Assembly: GCA_035534615.1 (NCBI GenBank)
Contig: DATLRO010000088.1
Location: forward strand, 1-33,399
Reading direction: 5' to 3'
Length of the DNA stretch: 33,399 nucleotides
DNA from: JAGWRA01 sp035534615
GTDB taxonomy: Bacteria; Acidobacteriota; Vicinamibacteria; Vicinamibacterales; CAVVIG01
Below, piece by piece: positions 8,517-15,499 of the stretch. Position 1 is the stretch's first letter, and the number at the start of each line of letters is the position of its first letter. A model generated the notes under the pieces. That model made no database searches. It was not told the origin of the DNA and saw only the letters and a program-made list of their open reading frames with translations. Made by a program: the position numbers and the translations under genes.

Positions 8517-9113
8517 CTACGACGTCTCGCCGCTCGGTCCGGGGTGGGCGCCGTTGTAGGCGAACCACTGCCACTGCCAGCCGCCCGACGTGTTCCAGCT
8601 CGTGCCGTCGTAGCCGAGCGGCCGGGCACCGATGTAGCCGGCGGCGTCCCCGGTGAGCATCAGGTTGCCGCTCGAGTCCAGCGTGTACTGGCCCGGGTGC
8701 ATCTGATTCAGTTGCTGATAGGCCTGCTGCATGGAGGTCGGATCGGCCGGGTTGAACTTCTGCAGTACCGCGTAGGCGTCGTACTTCAGGGAACCGGCGG
8801 CCGATTGCGCGCGCGACGCGTCGAAGCCGGCAAAGGCATAGGACGGCGACGAAGACGTCGGGCTCGTGAGGCTCGTCAGGGGCGCGGTGGCGGCGGCGGT
8901 CGGCGTCGACGACCCGGGCGGCGTGGACGAGGCGGACAGCGCGCTCAGGCCGGCCGCCGTGCCTCCCGCCAGGCTGTCGATGAGTCTGGTCAGAAACTGG
9001 CTGAACTCCGAGGCTGACAGTTGACCGTCGCCATTGAGATCGAATTGCTGGAGCACAGTCTGCGCCAGCGTCTGGACGCTGCTGCTCGCCGACTGGGTGG
9101 ACACGATGGACAT
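8517..9113 (-). CDS. Small EF-hand calcium-binding protein of unknown function
   Basis: A 198-residue protein with one canonical 12-residue EF-hand loop at residues 25-36 (D25, N27, D29, Q31, S33, E36 at the coordinating positions) framed by helices (TVLQQF before, FSQFLTRLIDSL after). Next comes a Ser/Thr/Pro/Ala-rich low-complexity linker (about residues 55-95), then a compact C-terminal region with DAYAVLQKFNPADPTSMQQAY and a Trp-rich end (GGWQWQWFAYNG). I see no signal peptide or membrane span. The start ATG 9113 is secured by a strong AGGAGG-type ribosome binding site (GAAGGAGGCCTG before ATG). I do not recognise the C-terminal region. It sits alone between glycan genes and has a sigma-54-like promoter upstream, so regulated calcium sensing or binding is a reasonable guess, no more. 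Confidence 0.75.
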   Translation of the reverse strand: MSIVSTQSASSSVQTLAQTVLQQFDLNGDGQLSASEFSQFLTRLIDSLAGGTAAGLSALSASSTPPGSSTPTAAATAPLTSLTSPTSSSPSYAFAGFDASRAQSAAGSLKYDAYAVLQKFNPADPTSMQQAYQQLNQMHPGQYTLDSSGNLMLTGDAAGYIGARPLGYDGTSWNTSGGWQWQWFAYNGAHPGPSGETS

Positions 9114-9164
9114 CAGGCCTCCTTCGCCGCCGCGTGGGACAAACAGATCATGCCGGTTGCGGTC

Positions 9165-9179
9165 GCAAAGCCTGTGCCC
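9165..9179 (-). promoter_or_regulatory. Candidate sigma-54 (-24/-12) promoter for the EF-hand gene
   Basis: The minus strand reads GGGCACAGGCTTTGC here. This matches the sigma-54 consensus TGGCAC-N5-TTGC at all but the first base and has the obligatory GG-N10-GC spacing. The predicted start, about 12 nt downstream (near 9153), leaves a leader of about 40 nt that includes the strong ribosome binding site. Confidence 0.55.
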
Positions 9180-9328
9180 GGCTCCATGACATCGGGGAAT
9201 GGCCGGGTTTTCACGGAATCCCCATCGCGCGAGTGGTCGGGGGGCCGACAGTCCGGCGTGGCCGGTGGACACGTCGCGCCGGACGGGAGGCGCCGCGGCT
9301 GGAAGTCTGGCGAATGCTGCGGGTTACG

Positions 9329-9357
9329 TTGATCTTTCGCCGGGGCTCCTCTATAAT
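9329..9357 (+). promoter_or_regulatory. Sigma-70 promoter of the second glycan operon
   Basis: TTGATC (9329-9334), a 17-nt spacer and a perfect TATAAT (9352-9357) form the best sigma-70 promoter in the window. Transcription would begin near 9364, about 67 nt before the GT4 start. The 317-bp gene-free stretch 9114-9430 thus holds two divergent promoters of different sigma classes; I see no RNA gene in it. Confidence 0.75.
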
Positions 9358-9430
9358 CGGCTGCGGTCTCATCCTGCGTCGCGCACATCCGTCGACCCGC
9401 GTCCCCGCCGGCAGCGGGACAGACTCCGGC

Positions 9431-10633
9431 ATGCACATTCTGATGATCGCCCCCGAGCCGTTCTTCGAGCCGCGGGGGACCCCGTTCAGCGAGTACCACC
9501 GGATTCGGGCGCTGACGGACCTCGGCCACACGGTCGACCTCGTCACGTATCCATTCGGCCAGGACGTCTCGATGCCGGGGCTCCGGGTCTTCCGGTGCGC
9601 CCGGCCGCCGCTGGTCCGCCACGCCCGGATCGGACCGTCGGCCGCCAAGCTGCCGCTGGATGCGCTCCTGACCATCACGGTCGTCCGGCGCGTGTTCCGG
9701 GAGCGCTACGATGCCGTGCATTCGCACGAAGAGGGGGCGCTCATCGGCATCACGATCGCGGCGATGCTGCGCGTGCCGCATCTCTACGACATGCACTCGA
9801 GCCTGCCGCAGCAGCTGACGAACTTCGCGTTCAGCCGCTCGCGCGTGCTGCGGCGGATTTTCACCGGGGTCGAGCGCCTCCTGATCCGCGCCTCGCGCGT
9901 GATCATCGTCATCTGTCCGCACCTGGCGGAAACGGTCCGTGCCATCGCGCCGGAGGCCGAGACCGTGCTCATCGAGAACGCGCCCGGCCCGACGGATGCC
10001 CCGGTGTCCCCGGAGGCGGTGGCGGCGGTGCGCCGGGAGTTCGGCCTGACGCCCTCCACGCCGGTGGTGCTGTACACGGGGACGCTCGAAGCCTACCAGG
10101 GGCTGGACCTCCTCCTGGCGGCGGCGCGGCACGTGGCGGCCGCGAGGCCGGATGTCCGCTTCCTCCTGGCCGGCGGCAAGCCGGATCAGGTGGAGCAGCT
10201 CCGCCTCCAGATGCGGGCGGCTGGAGTCGAGCCGGTGTTCCTGCTGGCCGGTCAGCGGCCGGCCCCGGAGATCCCGGCCTTCCTCGAGGCGGCGACGGCG
10301 CTCGTGTCGCCGCGGTCGCGCGGGACGAACACGCCGCTGAAGATTTATCAGTATCTGCGGTCGGGGCGTCCGATCGTCGCCACGCGGCTGCTGACGCATA
10401 CGCAGGTGCTCAACGATGACGTGGCCGTGCTGACCGAGCCGACGCCCGAGGACTTCGCCCGCGGCATCCTGGCGGTGCTCAACGACGCGAGCCTGGCCGG
10501 CGGCGTGGGCGGGCGGGCGCGCGATCTCGCCGAGACGAAGTACACGTACGCGGCGTACCTCGAGCGGACGCGCGACGCCTGTGCGCGCCTGCTGCGGCCG
10601 CAGGCCCCCGAGCTGGCCAAGGATCCCGCGTGA
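9431..10633 (+). CDS. Glycosyltransferase family 4 protein
   Basis: A 400-residue GT-B glycosyltransferase. The N-terminus (MHILMIAPEPFFEPRGTPFS) is the glycine-containing acceptor-side loop, AVHSHEEGA begins the second half of the acceptor domain, and VVLYTGTLEAYQGLDLLL opens the donor domain. In place of the usual E-x7-E motif it has RGTNTPLKIYQYLRSGRP at residues 297-314, the variant of GT4 enzymes with an NxPxKxxEY-type motif. The ATG at 9431 is the first plausible start after the promoter at 9329-9357; the much longer upstream frame includes that promoter and is not coding. It is the first gene of a five-gene plus-strand operon and its stop overlaps the methyltransferase start. Confidence 0.88.
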   Translation: MHILMIAPEPFFEPRGTPFSEYHRIRALTDLGHTVDLVTYPFGQDVSMPGLRVFRCARPPLVRHARIGPSAAKLPLDALLTITVVRRVFRERYDAVHSHEEGALIGITIAAMLRVPHLYDMHSSLPQQLTNFAFSRSRVLRRIFTGVERLLIRASRVIIVICPHLAETVRAIAPEAETVLIENAPGPTDAPVSPEAVAAVRREFGLTPSTPVVLYTGTLEAYQGLDLLLAAARHVAAARPDVRFLLAGGKPDQVEQLRLQMRAAGVEPVFLLAGQRPAPEIPAFLEAATALVSPRSRGTNTPLKIYQYLRSGRPIVATRLLTHTQVLNDDVAVLTEPTPEDFARGILAVLNDASLAGGVGGRARDLAETKYTYAAYLERTRDACARLLRPQAPELAKDPA

Positions 10634-11370
10634 GGGATCACTACAGCTACACCGTCTACGCCGACCCGCAGATGGCGGAGAATTTCGATCGGGTCCGCTT
10701 CGGAGGGCCGATCGGCCAGCTGCTGCTCGAGGAGCAGCAGCGCGTGCTCCTCGCGTTCCTCGGTGACATCCGGGGGCAGGCCGTACTGGACGTCGGCACC
10801 GGCACCGGCCGGGCCGCCCTGACGCTCGCCAGGGCCGGCGCCCGGGTGGTCGGGCTGGACGCCTCGGCCGAGATGCTGCGCGTGGCGCAGGCGCGCGCGG
10901 TGGCGAACGGCGTCGAGATCGAGTTCCGGGAGGGGGACGCGCACGCCCTGGCCGTTCCCGATCAGGGGGTCGACGCCGCGATCAGCCTGCGCGTGCTGAT
11001 GCACACGCCCGACTGGCGCGTCTGTCTTCGCGAGCTCTGTCGCGTGACGCGCCACCGCGTCGTCTTCGACTATCCGGCCGCGGCGAGTGCCGCGCTGCTG
11101 CAGTCGCTCGGCAGGCGGATCGGCTATCGCCTCCGGCGGAGCGCCGAGCCGTATCGCGTGTTCCGCCACGGCGCCGTCGCCCGCGAGCTCGAGACCTGCG
11201 GCTTCCGGGTGACGGCGGTCCACCGGCAGTTCGTGCTGCCGATTGCGTTCCATAAAGCGCTCGGCTCGCGGCGGGCGACCGAGCGCATCGAGGCGGGGCT
11301 CGCACGTCTCGGTCTGCTCCGGCTGTTCGGCTCGCCGGTCACGGTGATGGCGGAGCGATGCAGGTCCTAG
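10630..11370 (+). CDS. SAM-dependent methyltransferase (class I)
   Basis: A 246-residue Rossmann-fold methyltransferase. Motif I is LDVGTGTGRAAL (residues 53-64), followed by the acidic end of strand 2 in VVGLDAS, the EGDAHAL motif, and DAAISLRVLMHTPDW as motif post-I/II. The start is a GTG that overlaps the GT4 stop (GTGA), implying coupled translation, and its 3' end overlaps the epimerase gene by 13 bp. Within this operon it could methylate the sugar, the lipid carrier head-group or a quinone-like substrate; the glycan context favours sugar O-methylation, which is inference. Confidence 0.83.
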   Translation: MRDHYSYTVYADPQMAENFDRVRFGGPIGQLLLEEQQRVLLAFLGDIRGQAVLDVGTGTGRAALTLARAGARVVGLDASAEMLRVAQARAVANGVEIEFREGDAHALAVPDQGVDAAISLRVLMHTPDWRVCLRELCRVTRHRVVFDYPAAASAALLQSLGRRIGYRLRRSAEPYRVFRHGAVARELETCGFRVTAVHRQFVLPIAFHKALGSRRATERIEAGLARLGLLRLFGSPVTVMAERCRS

Positions 11371-12338
11371 TCACCGGCGCGACCGGCTTCACCGGCGGAC
11401 ATCTGGCCCGGACCCTCGCGGGGCACGGCTACCGCGTGCGGGGACTGGTGCGTCAGCCGGACCGCGCCGGCGATCTCGTCGCGGCCGGCGTCGAGCTGGT
11501 GACCGGCGACCTGAGCGATCCGGCCTCGCTGCGGCGGGCCGTCGCCGATTGCGACGTCGTGTACCACCTCGCGGCCGCGTACCGGCAGGCCGGCATCCCG
11601 CCGAGCGTCTATCGCGCGGTCAACACGGAGGCGGTCGGCGCCCTCATGCAGGCGGCGGCCGACGCCGGCGTGCCCCGGTTCGTGCACTGCAGCACGGTCG
11701 GCGTGCACGGCGACATCGAGCGTCCGCCGGTCGGCGAGGACGCCCCGTTCCGCCCCGGTGACGTCTACCAGCAGACGAAGCTGGCCGGCGAGGCGCTGGC
11801 CCGCGAGACCGCCGCCCGCACGGGGCTCGACCTCGTCATCGTCCGCCCGACCGGCATCTACGGCCCGGGCGACCGCCGCCTCCTGAAGCTGTTCCGCGGC
11901 GTGGTCCGTGGCCGGTTCGTGACGCTCGGACGGGGCGACATCTACTACCATCTGACCTACATCGACGACCTCGTGGAAGGCTTCCGGCTGTGCGGCGAGA
12001 CGCCCGGCATTGCCGGGCGGACGTACATCCTGGCGGGCGGCGAAGTCACGTCGCTCAACGAGCTCGTGCGGCTGATCGCCGACGAGGCAGGCGTGGCGCC
12101 GCCGCGGCTGCACCTGCCGGTCTGGCCGTTCTGGCTGATCGGGGCTGCCTGCGAGGCGGTCTGCGTCCCGCTGCGGGTGGAGCCGCCCCTGTACCGGCGG
12201 CGGGTCGACTTCTTCACGAAGAGCCGCGCGTTCGACATCAGCCGGGCGCGGCAGGCGCTCGGCTATGCGCCGGCCGTCGGGCTCCGGGAAGGCATCCGCC
12301 GGACGCTCGACTGGTACGGGCAGGCAGGCTGGCTGTGA
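11358..12338 (+). CDS. NAD-dependent epimerase/dehydratase (extended SDR)
   Basis: A 326-residue extended short-chain dehydrogenase. It has the TGATGFTG dinucleotide motif at residues 6-13, DLSD after the second strand, the HLAAAYR segment, catalytic Ser/Thr at 112-113 (CSTVGVHG) and the Y137-QQT-K141 catalytic pair. The VRPTGIYGPGD motif is typical of sugar-nucleotide epimerases, reductases and dehydratases. It probably makes or modifies an NDP-sugar for the neighbouring transferases, although members of this group also act on dihydroflavonol-like or sterol-like substrates. It overlaps the methyltransferase gene by 13 bp, and its stop overlaps a possible GTG start of the acyltransferase. Confidence 0.85.
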   Translation: MQVLVTGATGFTGGHLARTLAGHGYRVRGLVRQPDRAGDLVAAGVELVTGDLSDPASLRRAVADCDVVYHLAAAYRQAGIPPSVYRAVNTEAVGALMQAAADAGVPRFVHCSTVGVHGDIERPPVGEDAPFRPGDVYQQTKLAGEALARETAARTGLDLVIVRPTGIYGPGDRRLLKLFRGVVRGRFVTLGRGDIYYHLTYIDDLVEGFRLCGETPGIAGRTYILAGGEVTSLNELVRLIADEAGVAPPRLHLPVWPFWLIGAACEAVCVPLRVEPPLYRRRVDFFTKSRAFDISRARQALGYAPAVGLREGIRRTLDWYGQAGWL

Positions 12339-12340
12339 CG

Positions 12341-13099
12341 ATGACCGGGCAGCAACACGACATCCCGAAGGCGCAGGAGGATCTGTTCGATGCGCGCCGG
12401 TCGCTGCGCGACAAGTACGCGCGGCTGGTCGTCGGCCGGCCGGGCTGGGGACCGCTCCTTCGCTACGAGCTGACGATGCTGGTATGCCAGGCCGTGCCGG
12501 GCGCGCTCGGTCTGGTCCTCCGCAAGCGGCTGTATTCCGGTCTGCTCGGCGCCTGCGGCCGCAACGTCGTCTTCGGCCAGAACGTCGTGCTCCGGCATCC
12601 GGCGAAGATCCGGATCGGGAGCAATGTCGTCATCGATGACAACTGCCTGCTCGATGCCAAGGGGGACGACAACGCCGGGATTGCGATCGGGGACGGCGTG
12701 TTCATCGGCCGCAACAGCATCCTGTCCTGCAAGAACGGCGACATCGTCATCGGGGACGGCGCGAACATCGGGTTCAACTGCGAGGTCTTCTCGGCCAGCC
12801 GGGTCGCGATCGGCCCGCACACGCTGCTGGCCGCCTACACGTACGTGATCGGCGGCGACCACGAGTTCGCGGATCCGGACGCCACGGTGCTGTCGCAGGC
12901 GCGCCGGTCGGCCGGCGTCACGATCGGCGAAGGGGTGTGGACCGGCGCCGGCGTCAAGATTCTCGACGGCACGACCATCGGCGCCCACGCCGTCATCGGT
13001 GCGGCGGCCGTCGTCCGCGACTCGGTGCCCGAGTATGCCATCGCCGCCGGCGTGCCGGCCCGGATCGTCGGCCACCGGAAGGCCACGCCCGCCTCATGA
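12341..13099 (+). CDS. Left-handed beta-helix (hexapeptide) acyltransferase
   Basis: A 252-residue protein with a helical N-terminus (about 75 residues, including LRDKYARLVVGRPGWG) followed by hexapeptide repeats forming a left-handed beta helix: IRIGSNVVIDDNCLLDAK, IAIGDGVFIGRNSILS, IVIGDGANIGFN, VTIGEGVWTGAGVKIL, TTIGAHAVIGAAAVV. The end (YAIAAGVPARIVGHRK) is the classic C-terminal signature of the maltose/galactoside O-acetyltransferase group. It presumably O-acetylates a sugar, using acetyl-CoA. GTG 12335, overlapping the epimerase stop, is an alternative start six bases upstream. The paired presence of an acetyltransferase here and a deacetylase in the other arm suggests acylation is tuned on this glycan. 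Confidence 0.85.
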   Translation: MTGQQHDIPKAQEDLFDARRSLRDKYARLVVGRPGWGPLLRYELTMLVCQAVPGALGLVLRKRLYSGLLGACGRNVVFGQNVVLRHPAKIRIGSNVVIDDNCLLDAKGDDNAGIAIGDGVFIGRNSILSCKNGDIVIGDGANIGFNCEVFSASRVAIGPHTLLAAYTYVIGGDHEFADPDATVLSQARRSAGVTIGEGVWTGAGVKILDGTTIGAHAVIGAAAVVRDSVPEYAIAAGVPARIVGHRKATPAS

Positions 13100-14136
13100 G
13101 CCGCATCGCCGTCGTCACGTCGAGTCCGCCGTTCGCCGAGGGCGGGCACCTCGTGCTGGCGCGCGCGCTCGTGCGCGCGCTGGGCGAGCGCGGGCATCAG
13201 TCCGATCTGCTGATCACGCCCCAGAACCGGTTCGGCCGGCAGGCGGCGGCATACCTGGCGACGTGGCTGACGGACGTCGGCATGGCGCCGGGCGGCCCGA
13301 TCGATCAGGTCATCAGCCTCCGCTACCCGAGCTATGCCGTCCGGCATCCGGCGCACGTCTGCTGGCTGAACCATACGATGCGGGAGTATTACGACCAGTG
13401 GCCGCGGTTCAGCGCCTCGCTCTCGTGGCGCGCCGGCGTGAAGGAGCGGGTCCGGCGCACGCTCATCCACGCGGCCGACCGGCACCTGCTGCGTCGCAAC
13501 GTGACCCGGCTGTTCGTCCAGTCGGAGACGATCCGCCGCCGCGTCGACTGGTGGCTGCGCGTGCCGGCCGACGTCCTGTATCCTCCGGCGCCTCCTCGTC
13601 CGTATCGCTGCGACGACTACGGCGACTACATCTTCGCGGTCTCGCGGCTGACGCCCCTGAAGCGGCTCGATCTGCTGATCGAGGCGCTCGCCAGGCCGGC
13701 CGCCGGCGGGGTGCGGTGCGTGATCGCCGGCGACGGGGAGGAGGCGGGCCGGCTGACCGCGCTGGTCCGCGAACTCGGGCTCGAGTCGCGCGTGACGCTC
13801 GTCGGGAGCATCGGCGAGGCCGCGCTGCTCGATCATCTGGCGCGCTGCCGCGCGGTCTGCTTCCCGCCGTTCGACGAAGACTACGGCTTCGTGACCATCG
13901 AGGCGTTCGCCTCGCACAAGGCGGTCGTCACCTGTGCCGACAGCGGTGGGGCCGCTGAGCTGGTCGAGGACGGCCGGACCGGGCTCGTCTGTGAGCCGGC
14001 GGCCGAGCCGCTGGCCCGCGCGCTCGCCAGGCTGGCCGGGGATCGGCCGGCTGCCGTCCGCATGGGCGAAGCGGCCGCGCAGACCGCCGCGCGCTTCACG
14101 TGGGACCACGCCGTCCAACAGCTGCTGCTCGTATAA
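13096..14136 (+). CDS. Glycosyltransferase family 4 protein
   Basis: A 346-residue GT-B glycosyltransferase. The N-terminus (IAVVTSSPPFAEGGHLVLARAL) carries the acceptor-side glycine loop, FAVSRLTPLKRLDLLIEAL begins the donor domain, VIAGDGEEAGRL follows, and the E261-DYGFVTI-E269 segment is the canonical E-x7-E donor-binding motif. The ATG overlaps the acyltransferase stop (ATGA). It is the last gene of the second glycan operon, and its TAA stop lies within a TATAAT hexamer that may serve the next gene. Donor and acceptor are not identifiable. Confidence 0.88.
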   Translation: MSRIAVVTSSPPFAEGGHLVLARALVRALGERGHQSDLLITPQNRFGRQAAAYLATWLTDVGMAPGGPIDQVISLRYPSYAVRHPAHVCWLNHTMREYYDQWPRFSASLSWRAGVKERVRRTLIHAADRHLLRRNVTRLFVQSETIRRRVDWWLRVPADVLYPPAPPRPYRCDDYGDYIFAVSRLTPLKRLDLLIEALARPAAGGVRCVIAGDGEEAGRLTALVRELGLESRVTLVGSIGEAALLDHLARCRAVCFPPFDEDYGFVTIEAFASHKAVVTCADSGGAAELVEDGRTGLVCEPAAEPLARALARLAGDRPAAVRMGEAAAQTAARFTWDHAVQQLLLV

Positions 14137-14137
14137 T
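14132..14137 (+). promoter_or_regulatory. TATAAT hexamer overlapping the GT4 stop, possible -10 for ttcA
   Basis: A perfect TATAAT includes the TAA stop codon of the preceding gene and lies 44 nt before the ttcA ATG. No recognisable -35 is present 16-18 nt upstream, so activity is uncertain. Confidence 0.35.
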
Positions 14138-14181
14138 CTAGGAGCGCCGCCGCCTTCGTTCAGGGTGCGGTCGCCGTGCTC

Positions 14182-15018
14182 ATGCCGTATCGCACCGAAC
14201 TCGAAGCGCAGATCGCCCGCAAGACGACCAGAGCCATCACGGACTTCGATCTGATCGAAGACGGCGATCGCGTGATGGTCGGCCTGTCGGGCGGCAAGGA
14301 CAGCTGGGCCCTGCTGCAGGTGCTCGACGTCCTGCAGCAGCGGGCGCCGATCCGGTTCTCGCTCGTCGCGGTGAACGTCGATTCCGGCTACAAGGAGTAC
14401 AAGCACGGCGTGATCATGGAGACGTGCCGTGCGCGCGGCTGGGAGTGCCGGATCGAGCACACGCAGATCGGCGAAGTGATGGACGATCTGCTGGCGGCGA
14501 ATGCGACCCCCTGCTCGCTGTGCGCCCGGCTGCGCCGCGGCGTGCTCTATCGTCTCGCGCGGGAGGTCGGCGCCACGAAGATCGCCCTGGGCCATCACGC
14601 GGACGACTTCATCGAAACGCTGCTCCTGAACCTGTTCTTCGCCGGGTCCCTGAAGGCCATGCCCGCGCGCCTGGTGTCCGATGATGGCGCGCACGTCGTG
14701 ATCCGGCCGCTGGCGTACGTCGCCGAGAGCGAGGCGCGCGCCTATACGCGGGAATGCGGCCTGCCGATCGTCGGGTGCTGCTGTCCGGCGTGCGGGGACC
14801 TGAGCCTGCAGCGGCAGCGCATCAAACGGCTCCTGCTGGATCTCGAGCGCGAGCACCCGGGCGTGAAGCACTCCATGCTGAAGGCGCTCGGCAACGTCGC
14901 GCCGCGCCACCTCCTCGACGTCCGCCTGAACCCCCCGGCCGACCTGCGCGCACGGGTCGTCGCGTCGGGTGCGATCCGGGGCTCTGGCGAGCCCGCCGGG
15001 CCGTCCGACCGCGCATGA
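14182..15018 (+). CDS. ttcA: TtcA-family tRNA 2-thiolation enzyme (PP-loop ATPase)
   Basis: A 278-residue adenine-nucleotide alpha-hydrolase. The PP-loop SGGKDS is at residues 36-41, the CxxC pair at C111 and C114 (CSLCARLRRG), and a further cysteine group CCCPACG lies at 199-205, followed by LQRQRIKRLL, matching the TtcA arrangement that ligates a 4Fe-4S cluster. TtcA adenylates C32 of tRNA and replaces its oxygen with sulfur. Paralogues of the TtuA type thiolate U54 instead, but lack of extra N- and C-terminal zinc fingers argues for TtcA. GTG 14176 is an alternative start. Its stop overlaps the dtd start (ATGA), so the two tRNA-related genes are probably co-expressed. Confidence 0.85.
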   Translation: MPYRTELEAQIARKTTRAITDFDLIEDGDRVMVGLSGGKDSWALLQVLDVLQQRAPIRFSLVAVNVDSGYKEYKHGVIMETCRARGWECRIEHTQIGEVMDDLLAANATPCSLCARLRRGVLYRLAREVGATKIALGHHADDFIETLLLNLFFAGSLKAMPARLVSDDGAHVVIRPLAYVAESEARAYTRECGLPIVGCCCPACGDLSLQRQRIKRLLLDLEREHPGVKHSMLKALGNVAPRHLLDVRLNPPADLRARVVASGAIRGSGEPAGPSDRA

Positions 15019-15464
15019 AGGCGGTCGTCCAGCGGGTGGCCCGCGCGCACGTCGAGGTCGACGGCCGCACGGTCGGGGAAATCGGACGCGGCCTGCTGGT
15101 GCTGCTCGGCGTCGCGCGGGAGGACGGGCCGGCGGACGCGGCGTACATGGCCGACAAGATCCGGGACCTGTGCGTGTTCGAGGATCCGGCCGCCTCCGAC
15201 CGGAAGATGAGCCTGTCCGTGACGGAGATCGGCGGCGCCGTGCTCCTCGTCTCGCAGTTCACGATCTGCGGCGACTGCCGCAAGGGGCGGCGGCCGTCCT
15301 TTGCCGCGGCCGCGCCGCCCGAGGCCGCCCGCCAGCTTTACGAGGAGGTCGTCCGGCGCCTGCGCGACTCCGGTCTCACCACCGGCACCGGACAGTTCCA
15401 GGCCATGATGCAGGTGCACCTGGTCAACGACGGCCCGGTGACCCTGCTGCTCGACAGCCGCTAG
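15015..15464 (+). CDS. dtd: D-aminoacyl-tRNA deacylase
   Basis: A 149-residue protein, full length for DTD. It starts with the typical MKAVVQRVARAHVEVDG, contains the active-site segment SQFTICGDCRKGRRPSF, and ends with GQFQAMMQVHLVNDGPVTLLLDS, which includes the cross-subunit Gly-cisPro motif (GPVT) that gives chiral proofreading. The enzyme hydrolyses D-amino acids, and glycine from tRNA-Ala, off mischarged tRNA as a cytoplasmic homodimer. It overlaps ttcA by ATGA. The usual sequence SQFTL reads SQFTI here, a conservative change. Confidence 0.95.
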   Translation: MKAVVQRVARAHVEVDGRTVGEIGRGLLVLLGVAREDGPADAAYMADKIRDLCVFEDPAASDRKMSLSVTEIGGAVLLVSQFTICGDCRKGRRPSFAAAAPPEAARQLYEEVVRRLRDSGLTTGTGQFQAMMQVHLVNDGPVTLLLDSR

Positions 15465-15499
15465 GGCTGCGGGCGCACGACGAGAAAGGGAACGAACCC

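Noticed and set aside
12835..14910. A 691-codon minus-strand open frame
   Set aside because: It is antisense to the GT4 and ttcA genes, whose products have clear catalytic motifs; the composition is typical of GC-rich antisense frames.
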